From: an uncultured Lachnospiraceae bacterium
GTDB taxonomy: Bacteria; Bacillota_A; Clostridia; Lachnospirales; Lachnospiraceae
Length of the DNA stretch: 7,635 nt
Direction of reading: 5' to 3'
Assembly (NCBI GenBank): GCA_902787595.1
Contig: CADAHD010000104.1
Span: 1-7,635, forward strand
Part shown: piece after piece, positions 5,254 through 7,635 of the stretch
How the letters are laid out: every line of letters begins with the position of its first letter
How positions within the stretch are numbered: the stretch's first letter is position 1
Position numbers and translations under genes: made by a program
The notes under the pieces: generated by a model
Told to the model about the DNA's origin: nothing
Database searches by the model: none
Seen by the model: the letters and a program-made list of their open reading frames with translations, nothing else

Positions 5254-6291
5254 TTAACCCTCTTTTTTGAACAGTTTAGCACTGAAATAATCATTAGCCT
5301 TCCCCTGGTATTCAAGAGATTTATCCGAAAGAGTATTCCTGTAAACAGCTTTTAAGGTTCCGTCTGTGGACCATCCGCCACGTTCCATGATGTACTGATC
5401 CGGAACGCCTATGGCATGGAGTATTGATGCTGCATAATGCCTCAGATCATGGAAGCGGCACTTAAGGCCCAGCTTATCACGTAACCGCCTGAAAGCATCG
5501 GTGATGGCAGTGGGAGAACGTTTGACGATATATTCATCCGGATCACCTTCACCTAGGAGCTCCATGACTTCATCCGGAAGCGGGATCCTGCGCACGCTGT
5601 CAGCAGTCTTTGGCATCTCCTTATGCACCCATACATTATCCTTGTTCAGGACCATATCGGAATGGACGTATACAGCTTTGAAATCCCGTAGAACATCCTT
5701 ATATTTGAGGGCGCATATCTCACCGCGTCTGAGGGTGCCTATAGCAGCCAGAGCTATGGCTATCTTAAGATCATCCCGGGCCTCTGCCATAAGAGCCTCC
5801 ACGCCGGCGTCTGTAGGTACATCATACTGCAGGGGCTTGCGTGCCGGAAGAGTTACACGGAATACCTTGTCAACATAGATCGACACGGCAGCAGTCACCA
5901 GAGCATATGCGTTCTTGACACTCTTAGGAGATATCTGAGCAGCCTGTATGCTGACCCAGTGCTGCAGATCGGCAGCAGTGAGAGCATCCACCCTGATACA
6001 TTCTATGAGCCCCAGGCGCTTCCGCATACCCAGATAGGCGCGGACGGTGGAAGGAGACAGCACAGCCTCTTTATCCGCAATATACTTATCCACGGCTTCT
6101 CCTACAGTAAGAGTGCCGTTTGCATACCTTTCCTTATCGCTGGCAAACTTAGCCGCCATCATTTCGGCCTGAGCTTTGGTGGGAGCGGTGAAAGAACGCT
6201 GCCTTTTCATCTTCTTGCCATCTACGATCTCATAGTGAGAGAACACCTGGACTCTCCAGTGTCCGGATTTGAGTTTCTTTGCTTTAGCCAT
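5254..6291 (-). CDS. int: Tyrosine recombinase, phage integrase
   Basis: A 345-residue integrase. The N-terminal part has an arm-binding-type module at 1-55 (GHWRVQVF, then GKKMKRQRSFTAPTKAQAE) and a SAM-like core-binding domain at about 62-150 (TVGEAVDKYIADKE, LSPSTVRAYLG). The catalytic domain follows at about 160-345. Expected active-site residues are all visible: R188 in GTLRRGE, K228 in PKTADSVRRIPL, H281 and R284 in FHDLRHY, W307 in GGW (Trp replaces the second His, a common variant), and nucleophile Y317 in AVYRNT. ATG 6291 has AGGAGG upstream (6298-6303 on the plus strand). It lies 57 bases behind the repressor on the same strand, probably in one lysogenic transcript. It should join the att core at 5117-5138 to a host tRNA gene. 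Full length, no damage seen. Confidence 0.95.
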   Translation of the reverse strand: MAKAKKLKSGHWRVQVFSHYEIVDGKKMKRQRSFTAPTKAQAEMMAAKFASDKERYANGTLTVGEAVDKYIADKEAVLSPSTVRAYLGMRKRLGLIECIRVDALTAADLQHWVSIQAAQISPKSVKNAYALVTAAVSIYVDKVFRVTLPARKPLQYDVPTDAGVEALMAEARDDLKIAIALAAIGTLRRGEICALKYKDVLRDFKAVYVHSDMVLNKDNVWVHKEMPKTADSVRRIPLPDEVMELLGEGDPDEYIVKRSPTAITDAFRRLRDKLGLKCRFHDLRHYAASILHAIGVPDQYIMERGGWSTDGTLKAVYRNTLSDKSLEYQGKANDYFSAKLFKKEG

Positions 6292-6348
6292 AAGAGCCTC
6301 CTTTCTTGCACCAATGCGAAAAAAGCGGACAACACTTTCTTCTTCATA

Positions 6349-6732
6349 TCAGCCTAATTTTCTCGCGTCTTTTTTCGCATCTTCCTCAACAGTTTTACCC
6401 AGAGCAATAAGTTCATCAGCTCTATCCTGAAGCATACCCTTACCCTCATCAGAGAGCATATGATACTTGCTGAGCAGCTCCTGGTCATCCGGATCCAGAT
6501 CGGGAGAGAGGGAAGGCGAAAAGGTGGGAGCTTCAATGTCTTTGCCGCGCAGCGTGTTAAGGTCTACATTAAAGAAATCAGCTATCTTTTCTTCGGTTTC
6601 AAAATCTGGTTCACGTTCCCCAACCTCATACATACTTATGGTAGATGCCGAAAGACCTAAACGTGTAGCTAAAGCCTTTTGAGATAAGCCTTCGCGCATT
6701 CTGTAATATTTAAGCATATCCTTAAATCCCAT
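6349..6732 (-). CDS. Xre-family phage repressor (CI-like)
   Basis: A 127-residue protein from ATG 6732; GGGAGG eight bases upstream decides this start over the GTG at 6741, which overlaps that RBS. Residues 5-60 are a helix-turn-helix of the Xre/Cro-CI type: LSQKALATRLGLSASTISMYEVGEREP, the recognition helix being about 27-36. A Pro/Ser-rich linker (68-80) leads to a helical C-terminal segment (DDQELLSKYHMLSDEGKGML) ending in a basic tail. There is no S24/LexA-type protease domain, so RecA-stimulated self-cleavage is not expected. It is transcribed away from the Cro-like gene and should bind the four 13-mers between them to hold the lysogenic state. Confidence 0.9.
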   Translation of the reverse strand: MGFKDMLKYYRMREGLSQKALATRLGLSASTISMYEVGEREPDFETEEKIADFFNVDLNTLRGKDIEAPTFSPSLSPDLDPDDQELLSKYHMLSDEGKGMLQDRADELIALGKTVEEDAKKDARKLG

Positions 6733-6755
6733 AATAAACACCTCCCTTTATCCAC

Positions 6756-6784
6756 ACTATACACGTTATGTGAAAATAAATCAA
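6756..6784 (-). promoter_or_regulatory. Promoter for repressor and integrase
   Basis: On the minus strand TTGATT (plus 6779-6784) and TATAGT (plus 6756-6761) are separated by exactly 17 bases. The 13-mer at 6761-6773 fills much of the spacer, so repressor bound there should shut down its own gene. Confidence 0.75.
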
Positions 6785-6853
6785 TAATTATTTCACAAAA
6801 CGTGTTGACAAGCGCTCACATATCGTGTATATTGACAACAACACGAAATGTGA
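6761..6853. promoter_or_regulatory. Four-operator immunity region
   Basis: Four copies of ACACGwwwTGTGA occur: 6761-6773 (plus), 6793-6805 (minus), 6816-6828 (minus) and 6841-6853 (plus). All contain the dyad CAC-N5-GTG and differ only in the three central A/T bases. Copy 1 lies in the repressor promoter. Copy 2 touches the -35 of the rightward promoter, copy 3 fills its spacer and touches the -10, and copy 4 lies at about the start of transcription. They are the evident binding sites of the repressor and the Cro-like protein. Confidence 0.88.
6805..6833 (+). promoter_or_regulatory. Rightward early promoter (Cro-like gene)
   Basis: A consensus TTGACA (6805-6810) and TATATT (6828-6833) with a 17-base spacer. 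Three of the four 13-mers overlap or flank it, so it should be strong when free and tightly shut when repressor is bound. Confidence 0.88.
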
Positions 6854-6879
6854 GTGAACAGAAAGGAGGTGTCAAAAGG

Positions 6880-7095
6880 TTGGAAATAGACGCAATAGAA
6901 ATCGGCAAATGCCTAAGGGCGCTTCGCGGTGATAAATCGCGTGAAGAAGTTGCGACGGCATTAAACATCAGTCAATCTGCACTTGCAATGTACGAGCAGG
7001 GAGAAAGAGTCCCGCGTGATCCCATCAAGGTTAGAATAGCCAATTACTACCAGAAACCAATAGCAGATATTTTTTTTGCTCACTGCACTCACTAA
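6880..7095 (+). CDS. Cro-like Xre-family regulator
   Basis: A 71-residue helix-turn-helix protein. The best start is TTG 6880, ten bases after AAGGAGG (6863-6869); no ATG in frame is near. Residues about 7-48 hold the fold: IGKCLRALRGDKSREEVATA, then LNISQSALAMYEQGERVP with the recognition helix about 31-40. The short C-terminal part KVRIANYYQKPIADIFFAHC is common to small Clostridia phage regulators. It is first on the early rightward transcript, divergent from the repressor, so by position it is the Cro counterpart that lowers repressor synthesis. Its stop codon lies within a fifth operator-like dyad (7089-7101). Confidence 0.85.
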   Translation: MEIDAIEIGKCLRALRGDKSREEVATALNISQSALAMYEQGERVPRDPIKVRIANYYQKPIADIFFAHCTH

Positions 7096-7155
7096 ACGTG
7101 AGCAGTGATACCCTAAAGGGCATCACAAGAATAATATCCTTGACAGGATATTATT
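7078..7155 (+). promoter_or_regulatory. Three consecutive hairpins before the next gene
   Basis: A: CTCAC/GTGAG (7088-7092 with 7098-7102) extended by TCACTG/CAGTGA (7080-7085 with 7103-7108). B: GTGAT-a-CCCT-aa-AGGG-c-ATCAC (7105-7126), which competes with the outer part of A. C: an 11-bp perfect stem AATAATATCCT/AGGATATTATT (7130-7155) with a TGAC loop. None is followed by a T-run on the plus strand, so they are not ordinary terminators. A leader or attenuator, or an RNA-processing site, is possible. Confidence 0.5.
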
Positions 7156-7186
7156 AAAAACTTTGGGAGAAGAGAAGGAAGAAGAA

Positions 7187-7399
7187 ATGAGAATACGCAC
7201 AGAAGAACTTGGGAAATGTGAAATGAAAGCGGAAGAGTGCCTTGATAGCTTTGAAGAGTTTAGCCAAAGAGACCTTCAGGAACTCATCACAAGACTTAAA
7301 AACGAAAGAAGGTTGATGAGCGCAAAAATAGAACTGCTCCAGGTAATAAAGGAAATAAAAGAGCAAATATCCCCGGAGCAGCCAAACGATCCGCTATGA
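7187..7399 (+). CDS. Small coiled-coil protein, early region
   Basis: ATG 7187 with GAAGGAA (7174-7180) upstream is preferred over the TTG at 7163. The 70-residue product is nearly all helical and highly charged: residues about 13-60 (KAEECLDSFEEFSQRDLQEL, then RLKNERRLMSAKIELLQVIK) have heptad-like leucine spacing and end in a Pro-containing tail PEQPNDPL. No family recognised. It is the second gene after the rightward promoter, so early lytic expression is likely. Its stop overlaps that of the convergent zinc-ribbon gene. Confidence 0.68.
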   Translation: MRIRTEELGKCEMKAEECLDSFEEFSQRDLQELITRLKNERRLMSAKIELLQVIKEIKEQISPEQPNDPL

Positions 7400-7618
7400 G
7401 CACTTGAACTTTATAGACTTTACAAAACCACTGCCCGGACCACCATTGCACAGCTCTATATTCCTGGCAGCAACAAGGATATTTCTAAGAGCGTCCGCGG
7501 TATCTTCCCTGGGATACTTGCTACAGTTTGGACAGCGCATAGTTGGAGATGCTGCAAGATCGTTTGTAAAGCTATATGAACATCCACAAGTACAAGTGAC
7601 TTTAACCTTAAGGAACAT
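7394..7618 (-). CDS. Small zinc-ribbon protein
   Basis: A 74-residue protein from ATG 7618, with AAGGAGG at the window's right edge (7629-7635) as RBS. Cysteines at 9, 11 and 13 (CTCGC) and the pair CPNC at 29-32 form a zinc-ribbon-like knuckle arrangement. The remainder (ADALRNILVAARNIELC, GGPGSGFVKSIKFKC) has two further cysteines. It is on the strand opposite to the early genes and overlaps the neighbouring gene's 3' end by six bases, which could produce antisense RNA. Single-gene units of this kind in an early region are often lysogenically expressed accessory genes; that role is inferred. Function not recognised. Confidence 0.72.
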   Translation of the reverse strand: MFLKVKVTCTCGCSYSFTNDLAASPTMRCPNCSKYPREDTADALRNILVAARNIELCNGGPGSGFVKSIKFKCS

Positions 7619-7635
7619 ACAAAAAATACCTCCTT

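Noticed and set aside
5501..5878. Plus-strand 125-aa frame inside the integrase region
   Set aside because: It is the antisense shadow of the well-supported integrase; the product is Arg/Ser-rich without family features.
5254..6291. Integrase inactivated because the second active-site His is missing
   Set aside because: Trp at that position (GGW) is a common functional variant; all other catalytic residues are present.
7078..7108. Intrinsic terminator after the Cro-like gene
   Set aside because: The T-run lies before the hairpin on the plus strand, not after it; on the minus strand the run is A.
7140..7168. TTGACA at 7140-7145 as a -35 of a new promoter
   Set aside because: It is the loop and stem edge of hairpin C, and no -10-like hexamer lies 16-18 bases downstream.

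Overview
The window is mostly the lysis, attachment, integrase and immunity part of a temperate phage of Clostridia type (Lachnospiraceae-like by my memory of these families; no search was run). Two broken chromosomal genes sit in front of it. Layout: bases 1 to about 360 are an internal piece of an M16C (PreP-type) metallopeptidase gene. About 362-930 is a second chromosomal piece: the possible 3' end of an unknown gene, a large hairpin, a promoter, and the first third of a NifS/IscS-type cysteine desulfurase gene. From about 925 on the sequence is phage.

Phage plus strand, 927-4824: a reverse transcriptase that has lost its N-terminal part, a small tail-region protein, an XkdX-family protein, a coiled-coil protein, a membrane-anchored lysis-region protein, a two-helix holin-like protein, a three-domain endolysin, an LLH-type holin, and three single-helix mini-proteins of 24-36 residues. 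Nearly all adjacent genes overlap at stop and start, so this reads as one late operon. It ends at a strong intrinsic terminator (4851-4890).

4891-5253 holds no gene. It contains a tRNA 3'-end-like attachment core with its own terminator. Six copies of GTGTGGAA plus two degenerate ones flank the core and look like integrase arm sites. The integrase (5254-6291) and an Xre-family repressor (6349-6732) follow on the minus strand. A divergent switch region (6733-6879) carries two good promoters and four copies of the 13-mer ACACGwwwTGTGA. It separates the repressor from a Cro-like gene (6880-7095) on the plus strand. Then come three hairpins, a small coiled-coil protein, and a minus-strand zinc-ribbon protein at the right edge.

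The order lysis - terminator - att core - integrase - repressor is that of a circular or tandem phage genome (attP), not of a simple integrated prophage, in which these modules lie at opposite ends. The phage is nevertheless joined at its left to chromosomal fragments, in the middle of its reverse transcriptase gene. This is either an illegitimate insertion or deletion or an assembly chimera, and it is the main thing to resolve. The reverse transcriptase resembles those of diversity-generating retroelements in phage tail regions, but any template repeat, accessory gene or variable target gene would lie beyond the left junction and is absent here.
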